A stretch of 64,000 nucleotides of DNA from Phocoena phocoena (GCF_963924675.1 NC_089220.1:82215168-82279167), one strand, 5' to 3'. Shown: positions 31,691-44,135, numbered from the stretch's first letter. The notes: generated from the sequence alone by a model not told the origin. Translations and numbers: made by a program.

Positions 31691-33129
31691 TCAAAGACTG
31701 GTCCCTTACTGCTGTTTTTCCTCAAGGATTTTATTTTTACAGACAGCAAGGAGGCTACTGGAGTCACGTTTAGCAGCTCTGTGTCTGAGTAGGGGAATGT
31801 CTGTCTTTTCCCTTAAGTAAACCCAGCTGCCAGAATACACTGGTGGAGTTATGTTACCAACCAGGAGTAGCCAGCTGCCTACTGGTTATGTACATGAAGG
31901 AATGCTGTTTTGCTCTTTCCCTCCGACTGATACTGAAATTGAAACGGGGAATGACTCCAAGTACAACATATCGTGCAGAGGGATGGGGTACCCTTGTGGG
32001 ATCACACTGAGAACCTGCCGAGAACACGCTGAAATCATTATTCTGATGGATCAGGAATACTTTCTCACCCAAAGCCAGCAGCCACGTCTGCTGGGCACTC
32101 ACCACGGTCAGCCTGAGCTGGCTTCTTCCATAGCATGGGCCCACATTAGGAGGCCGAGAGCCACTCCCGCTGGGAAGGCAGGGTCATTTGTACACGTAAG
32201 ATGAACTTTAGAAAAGTTAAGGGGCAAGGACTCCTGGCTAGAGATGTGCCTTTAAAGACATTCTCCTGAAAGGTCTTCTGTACATGAGCACCGTGACTCT
32301 CGAAATAGAAAGCACATACCATGCCCTTCATCCCTAGGCTTAAGGCCACTGTGTGCTCAGAGCCTGGGTCAAGTGCTTCCTGCATGCTGACAGATCCAGC
32401 TGTGAGGGTAAGAATCAATCTTTCAGGGAGATGATGTCCTGCAGTCAGGGCAGTGAGTCAAAATGAAGAGGTAAATCTTTTATGGGTTCCTCCCATTTCC
32501 CCTAGAAAGTACATTCTGTGAAAAGAGGGATTGCTTGTTCTGTTTTCAACAGATTGTTGTCCTGGTTTAGAAAATCGGGACCTGAGACTGATGATCCGTT
32601 TCTCTGGAGTGAGGTGCAGACAGTCCTGCCTGAAAAGGAACCCCCTCTCTTACACAGGGGATCTGGAAGATGGGGAAAGCAGAGGCTCCCGCTGAGGGGC
32701 CTTGGGAAGCCTAAGCAGACAGACAAGAGTTCCAAGTGGCCAAGGGACATCCCAGCAAGGACATGCGACCTGAGAGAACAGGCACTACTCTTTCAAAGAT
32801 GTACCTGATGGTCTAACTTGGGGCATGTATGGTTTCAAGAGGCACACTGACCATCCGTCTGTCCCTTATGCTCACAGCCAGGGAGTGGGGACCCACAAAC
32901 TCAGAGCAGAGTTCTCCTTGTTTCATCTCAGTCATTTTGTCTGAACTCGTTCTGAGACACTGATCAAATTTCTTTCAAGGACTGAGAAAATCATCCCCCT
33001 ACCCCCATACCCTCACAGTGTTCAAATATCTGAAGTTGTGCTTGCTGTCTGCTATCTCCTGGGCCCTCTGGTCTGTATCATCTGCTTGCAGGGCCTTCAT
33101 ATTCAAATGTCTTTCCAATCTGAATCTCT
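31691..33129. other. unassigned sequence
   Basis: Open frames at 31851-32204 (117 codons) and 32518-32808 (96 codons), both plus, lack recognisable domains and are opposed by minus-strand frames; not called as genes. No repeat recognised. Confidence 0.35.
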
Positions 33130-33835
33130 AGACCAGATCTTGAAATGTCTGCTCCTAAATGTAGCACCAACGCCTCAAACTTGATGTGTGCTATTCATGC
33201 CCACGGTCTCCCAGAACACACGGTCTCCCATGTTCCCTCCCTCAGTGAATGGTCCCACTTGCCTAGCACTCAAGTCTGAAATGAACCATCCTGGACTTCT
33301 CCTTCTCCCTCACTCCCACATCTGGCCAGCCACTAATGCATGATCAATTTTGACTCATTAATGTCTCCTGAGCTGTCTCCTCATGTCCAATCCTGTGACT
33401 ACTACCTCAGTTCAAGCCCTCATCATTAAAAATATTGGGACCTGGACTAGTATAGTAGTTTCCTGAATGGCTCCTCTCCAGTTCTTCCATGTGGCCAGCC
33501 AGGATGCGTTTTCTGAATCTCAGACCTCACGGTATTCCTCTGGTTACTGGTCTGCTCTCCTGCATAGCATTTGAAGTCTGTAATGCTCCAAGTCCCCGAT
33601 TATTTCTCAGATTATTTTCCTGCCTCTCCCCAGTGGGTTCCCATGGCACATACACCTGATCCACCCTACTAACTCTTTTCCCCATGTTGACAAGCTCTCA
33701 GACACCTCCATGCCTTTCCAAACTTGGTCCCTTTTCTGTTGGCACAAATCAATTCATTCTTGAGGACTGACCTCATTGATAGCCTTCCTGATTCTTACCT
33801 CCAGGCACAAATAAGTGTGTTCTTCTATGAACTGT
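33130..33835 (+). repeat. L2 LINE, long segment
   Basis: Extended L2-like order: aacgcctcaaacttgatgtg, accatcctggacttctcctt, cccacatctggccagccact, actactacctcagttcaagc, ctggactagtatagtagttt, cctgaatggctcctctccag, then the 'ttactggtctgctctcctgc' zone. The most complete L2 in the window. Confidence 0.58.
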
Positions 33836-34265
33836 TTCCAACACCACAACACTTCAGACACCAAATGTGTGGGATTTTTTCCCCATAGCAACCTGTTCTC
33901 CACCTCCCCAGACACCAACTGACCATCCTATAAGTCAATTCAATTCTGACACTAACTACCTAGAGTTACTGCAGACCCCACAGGTTAAGGGTTCAGTCCT
34001 ATAAGACTGCCCCCACTTCAGATGCCAACTGCAAGTTACCAGCCTCCTGTACTTCTGGTCAACCAGCTATAAATCAGGAGTCCACATGGCCCCCTCTTTG
34101 GGTTTGATAACTTGCTAGAATGGCTCAGAGACTCAGGGATAATTTACCTACTGTTACTGGTTTATTAGAAAGGATACAACTTAGGAATAGCCAAATGGAA
34201 GAGATGCATAGGGCAAGGTATGGGGAGAGGGCCACAGAGCTCCCACGCCCTCTCTAGGTATGCTC
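33836..34265 (+). repeat. old LTR-like or other interspersed repeat, family unresolved
   Basis: Contains accccacaggttaagggttc, gacatgcc-type actgcccccacttcagatgc, aagttaccagcctcctgtac, tttgataacttgctagaatg and atgcatagggcaaggtatgg, a combination I know from mammalian interspersed repeats (probably LTR class) but cannot name. The long-form SINE is inserted at its right side. Confidence 0.4.
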
Positions 34266-34280
34266 AAGAAATGCGTACTG

Positions 34281-34628
34281 GGACTTCCCTGGTGGCGCAG
34301 TGGTTAAGAATCCGCCTGCCAATGCAGGGCACATGGGTTCGAGCCCTGGTCCGGGAAGATCCCACATGCCATGGAGCAACTAAGCCCGTGCGCCACAACT
34401 ACTGAGCCTGCGCTCGAGTCTGTGAGCCACAACTACTGAGCCCGCGTACCACAACTACTGAAGCCCACATGCCTAGAGCCTGTGCTCCACAACAAGGAAA
34501 AGCCGCTGCAATGAGAAACCTGTGCACCACAGCGAAGAGTAGCCCCTGCTCACCACAACTAGAGGAAGCCCGCGCACAGCAACAAAGACCCAATGCAGCC
34601 CCCTGCCTCAAAAAAAAAGAGAAAAAAA
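34281..34628 (+). mobile_element. CHR SINE, long form
   Basis: Complete plus-strand long form: ggacttccctggtggcgcag start, gggttcgagccctggtccgg B-box region, repeated ccacaactactgagcc motifs, A-rich tail. Duplication aagaaatgcgtactg (34266-34280) against aagaaatgcatactg (34629-34643), one CpG-type mismatch. Confidence 0.95.
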
Positions 34629-34643
34629 AAGAAATGCATACTG

Positions 34644-37600
34644 AATGAGTGCAGGAGTGAAAAAACTCTACTGGCCAGTTTTAAAAGAGTGCCTTTTTCT
34701 GTTTTACATTTTTGCATTTATCTTGAAAAAACCCTGACCAAATAACACTATGAACTTTCTGACTTTGAAAATCAACCTTTGCTCCTTCCTGCCACTGTTT
34801 CTGCTTCAATGCCAACCCTTTGACGTAGTTGCTGGTGAATATGGAATCAGAATTTTTCACAGCTATAGCAGAGCACATACATGCTGAATATTTAGTGACA
34901 AAGTTTTCTCTTACAAGAGCAAAGGACCCATGTTTTGAAAAGACATTCATTGGGTTGCCTGCCTCACCCAACAAACCATCTCCCACCCCGTTAGTCTACG
35001 TTGCAGAAAAGTTCGAAAGACAATATTGCCGGGAGTAAAAGAGATGGGAAAAACACCAGCTTTCTGTCATATCCACATAGTCTTTATCACAGTAGCTTGT
35101 TTTTAGAGATTTCTGGGAAAGAAGATGCTGGAGGGAGGGATGTGCTTAATGGTAAGCATGAAAGGATCCTTTCCTCTGCTACTATTTGTTGGAAATCTGG
35201 AAACTAGTGGGCATTATTACAACCTCGAAACATGGGAAAATTATTTTAAGTATTAAATATCTACAACGCCACTGCAAAGTGGCTTGTTTAAAGGCTGATC
35301 ATAATAATGGAGGCTTTTGAGAAGGACTGGAACTTCCTGCACTGCAAAAAGCAAAGTAGTACTACATCTAGGGCCCTGAGGTATGACGTGGAGCTGGTGG
35401 GGAAGTTATTAAGTTGAGGTGGTCCTTCTTGCCTGAGTCCGTTCTCTTCATCATTCTTTAAGGAGAACCCGAGAGCAGAGATTTTGATTCTTTCTGTGCC
35501 TCGGTGAACAAACAAAATTGGGAAAGGGCCCCAGGCCGAGCAGGAGAATACTCAGCAGACATGAACAAAACAATCAATATCCATGGTTGGATTGATCCCA
35601 CGTGACAGCCATGTAACTGAGCCAAGACAAAAGAAGAAATTGCTCTTTTTTTTTTTTTGCCATTTTTTCCTTTTTTAAACAAAAACAAAAAACGACGTCT
35701 GTAAACTGTCAGAAAACAATCTTCTCTTCTATCTGGTGCCAGCTGCTGCTGCTTCTGTGTTCTTCCACGGCTTCCTCCTATTTTGCTGTTTGTAACTCTT
35801 TTCCTAAATGCCTCCTACTCTGTTCATGCTGGGCTCTACTGATGCCCTCACTTACATAAGTCTTGGTAATTTCTGGTCTGAAAACTCCCCTTCAAAAGTG
35901 GGGTGTGCCCCCAGCTGCCTGCAGTTATCCAAGAGTCTGCCACAAGGGAACGTTACCTAGTCTGAGAAGACAAAATAAAAAACACTTGGCTCAGGGCTGG
36001 ATACTGAAGGAAATAGCTGGGCTGGGTGACTCAAAGAGTTTGCATTTTCTAGCCGCTGCTTTCATAACAAAAGCACCATTTTAGCCACCTGAACTTAGCT
36101 GACTTCAGTTTGGTATTAAGAAGGCTTATGGGGCTTAAACGGCAATGAAGGGCTCATCTGTGTTTGCTCAGATGACAGAGTAATGTGCACCCTGGTAGAT
36201 CCAGTCCAGGGTCAACCATTATGTGAAGTAACAGGAAATCATACCCTTACTGAACATCTGCAAACCCGGGTACCCAAACTCGAGAAAGTCACCAGTCAAG
36301 TGGCACTATTGTGCCCTGACATTCCTACTTCATTGAAGAATATTATATTTCACATTCTTTTACTCACTAAAACATCTCAGAATACTCTCCTTTATTTCCC
36401 CAGCAGCCATCAACATTGGAATACCTTAGTGCTTTCCAAATATTCAGCATCTCTGAATCACTTAAACATTTACTGCATTAATAACTTGTGAATTTTAAGC
36501 AAATTTTTTAAAATATGAGCATTTACAAATAATAAAAATAAAATAATATCTTTAAAATTAAAAAAAATAATTGTTCTATTTTATAATCTTTTAACAAGGA
36601 ATTTTTTTTCCAGCTCAAAGATATATATCTTGAGTCTTAGGTCTTCCTGATGTTTTCAAATGAGTCTTATGGGACGATTTCTCACTGGGTCCTTCAGATC
36701 ATGGATTGGTAAGGATATCACCCTTCAGAGCTGGAAGGCAGACTGATTCCACCTGAGAAACAGAGGCGATGGATTTGGAACACACTGTTTGCTTGTGTTT
36801 GCCCCGGAAGTTGCCACCAGCTGCTGCAGCATTTGGATGTGGTGTTTAAAAGGTCCACTCGAGCCATCGAGTATGTTTTCTGAAGAGTGAAAGAAATCTT
36901 CAGGCTCCATGGAAGCATCATTGTGCAATCAAGTCCTTGCCCTCATGGTTGGCCTTCTTAAGAAACCCCAACTACTTGTCTTCAATCTTAATCCTGACAC
37001 TTTGGTTTTGAAAGATGGATTTAGATGGTTCATTCTACTAAGTATGTTACTGGGATATGTTATTTCTGTACGTTTCTTGAAAACAGTATTATTCTTCATT
37101 GACATAATAGTCATGAAGCAATATTTTTATCTCATTCTTCATTTCAAAAATGCATATGAAATAAGGAATGAGATTTCTCCTCAACAGCAGACTATTTAAG
37201 TGTGGAGAAGGCCAAGTTTATATCTGGCATTCATTTCTCTGAACAATGCTCTCAAAGTGAGTACATTCAGGGCCTGAAAGTTGATAGGATTATTATCCTC
37301 ACCATTTCTGTCAACACTAAATGAAGATCAGGTGGTTTTTTTCTTGGCCAGTGATTATTCTCTGTGAGTAAACAACATGCAGGCAGATGTCCAGAAGCCA
37401 CTTCTCTTCTTCAAGTAGCTATATCCTTTCTCATTTACATATCGATATAAATCACATAAAACAAGAGTCAATTAAGCAAAAAAAATTTCCAATTCTGTAG
37501 CCCAGTTTTTCAATGATTAAAAATACAGAAATTTGTCAAGCACTTTTCCTTCATATGAGAATCCTATTTAATGCTAAGTGTTAATTCATATTTATCATGT

Positions 37601-38340
37601 CTGTTTTTTATGTAATTCTAATATACACCAGGAATTAAGTATTTTTCTACAGTGTATGGCGAGGACATTAGGCAACAGGTAATAGAGTCATTTGCAAAAG
37701 GGATTTTTTTTCAATAGTTCATTCTGATTTATTTCTGAACATATAATAGCCATTATCTTTCTGGCTGGCTTTATACATTTCTTACCAATAGTGTCAGTTC
37801 TATTTATTTTTGCTGTCAGGTGTGCAACTGTGAAAGTCATATCTGTACTTTTATTCTCTGCATGCCTTTAGTGAGTAAGTTAACTTTGAAACGGAGAGTA
37901 TTATTTTATATTTTTTGTTGGAAGAATTCCGTTGATTTTATAGAGAAGTTGTTGTGCTTTATTTGAAAAATGTTACAGATGCTTTTATGTCCACTGTGTG
38001 CCTGAGACTCATGATGAAAAATGCAAATGGGACAAATGGATTCACAAGTCTACTAAAATTAAATGTCTGTAAATTCACTGTCATTTTTCCTGCTCATACT
38101 TCTCTTGCTTGAATGCTTGTCTAAGTCATCACCCTCATAGCTTAATTTTATTAACAGCTTTAATCTTCTATTTACAAAGTCTTATTCACTAATTTATTTT
38201 ACAAAGTAATTCTAAGATATACTTTTGTTACTTTTCATCACTATCTTTAAACTTCATGTAAATCATTAATCCAAATGTGTGTGGGTGTGAATTGAGGATA
38301 TAACAACATAATAATGATGTTAAAAAAAAACCACACACAT
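34644..38340. other. 3.7 kb without recognised repeats
   Basis: The longest stretch free of recognisable transposons in the window. It holds a T-run at 35647-35659, small open frames and an AT-rich right half. A minus frame at 36725-36928 encodes a low-repeat, protein-like peptide, but another frame overlaps it and no splice sites frame it. I cannot identify a gene, and an untested regulatory or non-coding exon is possible. Confidence 0.35.
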
Positions 38341-38344
38341 GAAT

Positions 38345-38760
38345 ACTGTGTGTCTACACAAAGACTTATACATGAATGTTTATAGCAGCCTTATTTGAAA
38401 TAGGCACTGGGAATAATCCAAATGTTCACCAATGTGCTAATGGATAAGCAAATGTAGTTACAACTTAGCAACTACCACTTAGCAACAAAAAAGCACAAAC
38501 TACTAATACATACAACATGGATAAATCTAAAAATCTTTATGCTGAGTGAAAGAACCTAAACAAGAAAAGAATACATATTGCATGATTCCATATATATGGA
38601 TCCCTAGAAAATGTGAAGTAACGTATCATGACAGGAAGCAGATCAGTAGTTGCCTGGGTACAGGGGCAGAAGGAGAGATGGACTGCAGAGGGGAACCAGG
38701 ACACTTTTGGAGGCGATAAAAATAAGATAGGGACAAGGCAACTTGTGTAGTGATGTTTCT
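38345..38760 (+). mobile_element. old L1 LINE fragment (ORF2 3' part)
   Basis: acatgaatgtttatagcagc, aatccaaatgttcaccaatg, tggataagcaaatgtagtta, acatggataaatctaaaaat and gcatgattccatatatatgg follow the ORF2 C-terminus order at strong divergence. Fragmented reading frame. Much older than the 11.2-kb copy. Confidence 0.65.
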
Positions 38761-39124
38761 TTGCATTCTTTCAGTTACCTGAATCATTTTTTTTGTTTTT
38801 TTTTTGCTCAGATAGAAATTTGTCCATGAAATTTCCATAACTCTATTTGGTTTTCTTTATAGTTTCTTTCCTTTCAAAGGTTATTTTAAAATTTAAGTTC
38901 TATTGGTTCAGAATAGCATTTCCTGACATTTTAGTTGACATACTAAATTCCAAAGAATAATTGATTACGTAACAAAAACAAACACGTTAAACAATTGTCA
39001 AAAGATAAACTTTAGGGCACACAAGCAAAATTCAATAAACCAATTTCTACTTACTGTGAAAAAATGTTTGATTTGTTTGAGTTCTTTATTATTTTTCACT
39101 GTTTACTGTTTTTTTAATCTTTAA

Positions 39125-40318
39125 AAATTTTTAAAATTTATTGAAATATAGCTGTCTTACAGTATTATATTAGTTTCAGGAGTACAGCACGGTGATTTGA
39201 TATTTTTATAGACATACACCATACAAAGTTATTTTAAAATATTGACTATTTTCCCAGTTACATTCCTGTAACTTATTTATTTTATAACTGGCAGTTTATA
39301 CCTCTTAATTACCTTCACTATTTTGTGCCTTCCCTTAGCCCTCTCCCCTGTGGTAACCAGTAGTTTGTTCTCTGTATCTATGAGTCTGTTTTTGTTTTGT
39401 TTTGTTTGTTCATTTGTTTTGTTTTTTGGATTCCACATATAAGTGAAAACATACAGTATTAATTATTCTGACTTATTTCACTAAACAAATGCCCTCCAAG
39501 TCCATCCACGCTGTCACAAATGGCAAAAGTTCACTCTTTTTTATGACTGAGTAATATCCCACTGTGTGTGTGTGTGTCTGTGTTTATATATGCATACATA
39601 CCACATCTTTTTATCCATTCATCAGTCAATGGGCACTTGAGTTATTTCCAAAGCTTGTCTATTGTAAATAATGCTGCCATGAATGTAGGGGTGCATATAT
39701 CTTTTTGAGTTAGTGTTTTTGTTTTCTTTGGATAATACTCAGTAGTGAAATTGCTGAATTGTATGTTAGGTCTATTTTTAATTATTTGAGGAACCTCCAT
39801 ACCGTTTTCCATAGTGGCTGCACCAATTTACATTCCCACCAACAGTGCACAGGGGTTCCTTTTTCTTCACATCCTCACCAACACTTGTGATTTCTTGTCT
39901 TTTTAACAACAGCCATTCTAACAGGTGTGAGGTGGTATCTCATTGTGGTTTTTTTTTCAATTGTGGTTTTGATTTGCATTTCCCTGACAATCAACGATGT
40001 TGAGCATCTTTTTTCCTGTGCCTACTGGCCATCTGTATATCCTTTTTGGAAAAATGCCTATTTAGGTCCTCTGCCTAGTTTTTAATTCGGTTGTTTTATC
40101 TTTTTATACTGAGTTGTATGAGTTCTTTATATATTTTTGGATATTAACCCCTTATCAGACATATTGTTTGCAAATATATTCTCCCATTCAGTAGGTTGCC
40201 TTTTCATTTTTTTGATAACTTCCTTTTGTGTGCCAAAGCTTTTTAGTTTGATTAGGTTCCATTTGTTTATTTTTGCTTTTGTTCCCCTTGCCTGAGGAGA
40301 CAGATCCAAAAACATGTG
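39125..40318 (-). mobile_element. old L1 LINE, antisense, about 1.2 kb
   Basis: Left end is the inverted L1 3' UTR (attgaaatatagctgtctta, agtttcaggagtacagcacg). It proceeds through ccacatctttttatccattc, aacctccataccgttttcca, cattcccaccaacagtgcac, tctaacaggtgtgaggtggt and ccccttatcagacatattgt, the inverted ORF2 C-terminus. Many stops and indels; no target-site duplication recovered. A short local duplication (attgtggttttt) occurs near 39943-39972. Confidence 0.8.
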
Positions 40319-41247
40319 AGTAAGGGTGCTTTTGGATTCCTAAAGGAATCACATCTTTATCAGAAGTTACATGCAGTGCAATCTCAGAATATCACTTAGC
40401 ATTGTCTTGGATGGAGACAAAAATGATAATAAATCAGGCAAGGGTCAGTCCAAAAAATATATACCCATTGGTTTTTCTAATAAAGGATGTTTAATATAGG
40501 GAATTGAAGGACTGAAAACATGAAGGAGAAACACAGAGGTATCACGGAGGTAGCAATCCCAGGAAACAACCACTACCCTGGGGCTGAGGGAACAAAGGGT
40601 AGAGGATATGGTCATTAGGATCTGGAAGCTTGGAGGACGGCCCTGCAGAGACGGAATCCAAACCAGGAGGCGTGCTGCCTGGCTGGCTGGAGCAGGCTTC
40701 TTGGGAACTCACAGGAGGGACCCTCAGAGCAGGGAATCGACAGCTGGGGAAGGGGTGCCACTGGCAGATGCTATCACTGGAATGAGTTGAAGCTGGTTCT
40801 GGGAGTGAAGAGAAAAACTGGTACTAACTGCTGCTGGGGTGATGCTGACAGGACCAGCAAGAAAACAGGAAGGAGCAAACCCCTGCAATCCCTTCCTGTC
40901 CTCCAGTATATCTCTAGTGCCCCCTATTGACAGACCCTAATGGCAGTCCAGTTGGCAAAGCAGAAACGTAGTTTGTAGAGGCCCAGGCCCAGTGTCACAA
41001 GGCCAAGAATGAAGGGTGACTTTGGAGTTTAGAGCTGAAGTAGCTTAATAATCAACACATAAAGTAAACATATGTTTGATCCCTTTTTTAAAATCCTAAA
41101 CACCAACTCATTGCAGCTCAAAGACTCAATGGAAGGCCTGGGCCAGAGAAGTGAGATCCAGTATTGGCAGGTCTGAAAATGCTTCCATTTTGGTAACTGT
41201 AAATTAAGGGATCACCCCGTTAGTACCATCAGAAACTCTGTGGAGAC
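40319..41247. other. unassigned sequence
   Basis: No repeat or convincing exon recognised. Confidence 0.4.
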
Positions 41248-41271
41248 TTTTTTTTTTTTTTTTTTTTTTTT
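41248..41271 (+). repeat. T24 homopolymer
   Basis: Uninterrupted T24. It looks like the A-tail of a minus-strand retroposed RNA, but the sequence to its right (41272-41420) is not a SINE or L1 that I recognise and no duplication was found. Confidence 0.85.
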
Positions 41272-41477
41272 GGCCATGACTGAGTAAGAAGATAGTCTGG
41301 GTTCCCAGTTCTTGCGGGCAGTAGCTGGAAAATTCCCTGGAGGCATTTGCACTCGGGACACTGGGAAGAACAGTCCTACAATTGTCTTGGTTCCCCCAGG
41401 GAATCCAGAGGGACTTACTTTACATTTCAAGTTCTGAATCATCAAATTCTGCTAAAAAGCCAAGGTAGTCATCACCC

Positions 41478-41600
41478 ATTCTTCCTTCTCTTCCTTTGCA
41501 CCCCCTCCCTTTCTCATTTCTTATTTCTATTTCTTTTCCTTTTGTTTTTTTTATTCTTCCCCTTTCTCTTTTTTCCACCCCTTTATTTTCTCTCCCATCA
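41478..41600 (+). repeat. polypyrimidine tract, ~120 bp
   Basis: Nearly continuous C/T on the plus strand (cttccttctcttcctttgc through tttctctcccatc) with few purines. Creates the overlapping opposite-strand open frames here, which are not genes. Confidence 0.85.
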
Positions 41601-41674
41601 CTTACTCTTCCTGGGAGGACAGAGTAGTGTGTCTGAAGGAGCATGAACTCCTGCAAGAGGAGGGCCAAGCATTA

Positions 41675-41855
41675 AATCCTAATTCTGATATTTACTTGCT
41701 TTATGATCTCAGGCAAGTTATTTTTAGTTTTCATTTTTTCAAAAATGGAAATGACAACAGCTAGGATATATGTATTTTGTACGATATACATGAAAGAATG
41801 TGTATGTAGTGCCTGATAGATAATAGGTGCTTGATAAATATTTGTTTCCATCTCT
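41675..41855 (+). repeat. MIR SINE
   Basis: aattctgatatttacttgct, ttatgatctcaggcaagtta, aaaaatggaaatgacaacag, tagtgcctgatagataatag, gtgcttgataaatatttgtt in full MIR order to the 3' end. Confidence 0.65.
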
Positions 41856-41892
41856 CCTTTATTTATCAAATGCTCCTTTAAGAGTACCTTTA

Positions 41893-41955
41893 AAAAACAA
41901 CTTAATACTTAGCATATGTCCACTGAGGGCCCTGGGCTAAGCACTTATCTTAGAC
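41893..41955 (-). repeat. MIR fragment
   Basis: tgtccactgagggccctggg, ctaagcacttatctta resembles the inverted MIR 3' part; short and uncertain. Confidence 0.35.
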
Positions 41956-43304
41956 TAAGGTTGAATTCTTTTCCTGCAATACTGAATTGGTTATTTTAAT
42001 CCGACCATATTTCACTGAACTCATTCTCTATCTTAATTATTTGGAAACTTAAGAGGTTCAAAATTCAGTGTGTGGCTGTCAGAATTACTGAGCTGGCATA
42101 GTTAGACTAAAATAAGGGAAAGTTTACAGGATAAGGGAAAGAAAAGACAGATTTGGACTCCCTTGGCTGGAATCAGTGGCAGGAATCACTAATGATTCAG
42201 ATGAAAGGTTCAAGCCCTAAACTATCATCTGCTCACATTCTGTGCCAGGATCAGCCTTCAGATACCGCTCATCGTCATGTGCAAACTTGCCCTGGAGCAG
42301 GAAAAGAGCCACCAAGTGCACAGGAGAGTAGAAATACTTTCTCCTCTGTCCTCAGTGTTAGGACATCTTGCGGGTTATTCACCTTCTAGTCTCTTGGAAC
42401 TCTTAACTAAAAGTAGTTGCAAAGTTAGCCAGCCAGCAAGCTAACTGTCTTCTGGGCCAAGTAATATTGGAGAATTTATAAGTTGTTTTCTCTCCTATCC
42501 ACTGAGCGCTGGCTATGGTGAGCCTAGCCTTGCATCTTGAAACAGGCTTCTCCTCATCGTAGACTAGGTTCAGTTAGCTGTCAGCAACCAAGAGAGCCAG
42601 TGGCATCTCCACTGAGGAGAAGAGGTCATGTTCTGGAGTCCCTCATCTTTCCCCCGAAGGAGTGCAGTGGTACCTTTGGCCATGGCTAAATGAGAGGCCT
42701 GAGGTGTTCCATGTATTCTCATGAGCCTTGCAGGCATGATAGAAAGAGACAAGCTCTAGGAACCAAAGGGGAATTTTCTACTTGCAGTACCTTTGTGGTT
42801 TCAGAGTCCTGGACTTCAGTGAGGTTTTAGGAAATGCTCATTCTCAAGCTGAGGGGCAATTTATATGTGGGGACATTTCCTGCTGGTGAGGGAAAGGATA
42901 TCACTTGGAGCTTATTAGCTGGTATGCATAAAAATTAAGTTAAAATATTAGAGGATTTTATCGATTTAAAAAGAAGAAAGAATGAGGTAGAAGATCCAGC
43001 ATTGGTTCAGCAACTCAATAATACCATTAAAACCCAGGCCCTTTCCATCATTTTGTTCTTCCTTCCTCAGGTGTGTCACCTCATGGTTACAAAATGGCTG
43101 CTGCCACATGTCAAGCATCATGTCTTCACATAACTGCCACCATGACAGAAGCTTAAATTCAGACTTATTTGATATTATGCATGCCCCAGGGGGAAATCCA
43201 TTTGATTCAGGTTCATGGGGGGCATGATTGCTGGGACTATCCCTCTTGTACTTGAGGTATGACAAGATTTATTTCCTGTCAATGCCCTGCCCTCAATCAT
43301 AATG
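41956..43304. other. unassigned sequence
   Basis: No repeat recognised; open frames of 99 codons or fewer with no domain. Confidence 0.4.
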
Positions 43305-43453
43305 ACATCTAATATTCACGGAGCACTTATTACATTCCAAGCCAAACAATTTTACAATATATGAACATTTTCATCAATCTTCATAACAACTCCATGAGAA
43401 AGATAATATTATTGTTATCCTCATTTTACAGATGAAGAAATGAAAGCTTAGAG
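43305..43453 (-). repeat. MIR SINE, left part of split copy
   Basis: attcacggagcacttattac, cttcataacaactccatgag, cctcattttacagatgaaga, aatgaaagcttagag in inverted MIR order. The last 8 bases (gcttagag) are duplicated at 44041-44048 as ctctagag, where the MIR resumes. Confidence 0.72.
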
Positions 43454-44040
43454 CTTTTCAAAAGGTGGGTCTCAATCCATTAGTAGACCATGAAATTGAC
43501 TGAGCTGGCCATGACTAGCATTTATAAAAATATAGAGGGAGGGACTTCCCTGGTGGTATAGTGGTTAAGAATCTGTCTGCCAATGCAGGGGACATGGATT
43601 TGAGCCCTGGGCCGGGAAGATCCCACATGCCGTGGAGCAACTAAACCCGTGTGCCACAACTACTGAGCCTGCGCTCTAGGGCCTGCGAGCCACAACTATT
43701 GAAGTCCACGCACCTAGAGCCTGTGCTCCACAACAAGAGAAGCCACTGCAATGAGAAGCCCGCACACCGCAACGAAGAGCAGCCCCCGCTCACCGCAACT
43801 AGAGAAAGCCCACGTGCCGTAACAAAGACCCAACGCAGCCAAAAATGAAATAAACTTATATAAAAAATATACAGAGAGAGAATAGAATCAAACAAGTGCT
43901 AAGTACTTAGAACAGATCAAAAATAAGTATTGTTTTATTCAACTTTTGTTTCAATTTATATGGATGTGTGTATGTTACTGCACTATATTAAATACATTTC
44001 TTACTGTAGGTTGCAGTTTAGAAACACTTGAAAGCCTACG
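43454..44040. mobile_element. hAT-like element inserted in MIR, itself carrying a SINE
   Basis: Sequence between the two MIR halves, about 270 bp without the SINE: ttttcaaaaggtgggtctca at the left and tttagaaacacttgaaagcc at the right are imperfect inverted ends, with an 8-bp duplication (gcttagag/ctctagag) of hAT type. gcatttataaaaatatagag and ttttattcaacttttgtttc resemble a mammalian MER-type hAT relic. No transposase. Family unnamed. Confidence 0.55.
43542..43859 (+). mobile_element. CHR SINE, long form
   Basis: gggacttccctggtggtata start, ggatttgagccctgggccgg B-box region, ccacaactactgagcctgcg repeats and an aaaaatgaaataaac tail. The flanks carry an imperfect duplication around aaaaatatagaggga and aaaaaatatacagagag. 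It lies inside the hAT-like element. Relative to the other long-form copies it has several substitutions. Confidence 0.93.
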
Positions 44041-44135
44041 CTCTAGAGAGTTTAAGTAACTTGCCCAAGATCACATGGTAAATTATGAAACTGTAATTTG
44101 GATCCGTGCAGTCTGAGGCCAGAAGCTGGCCCCCA
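44041..44135 (-). repeat. MIR SINE, right part of split copy
   Basis: gagtttaagtaacttgccca, agatcacatggtaaattatg, ggatccgtgcagtctgaggc continue the inverted MIR from 43453. Removing 43454-44048 restores gaaagcttagagagtttaag, which reads straight through the MIR consensus. Confidence 0.72.

Noticed and set aside
41347..41668. Leu/Phe-rich and Arg/Glu/Lys-rich opposite frames
   Set aside because: Artefacts of the polypyrimidine tract.
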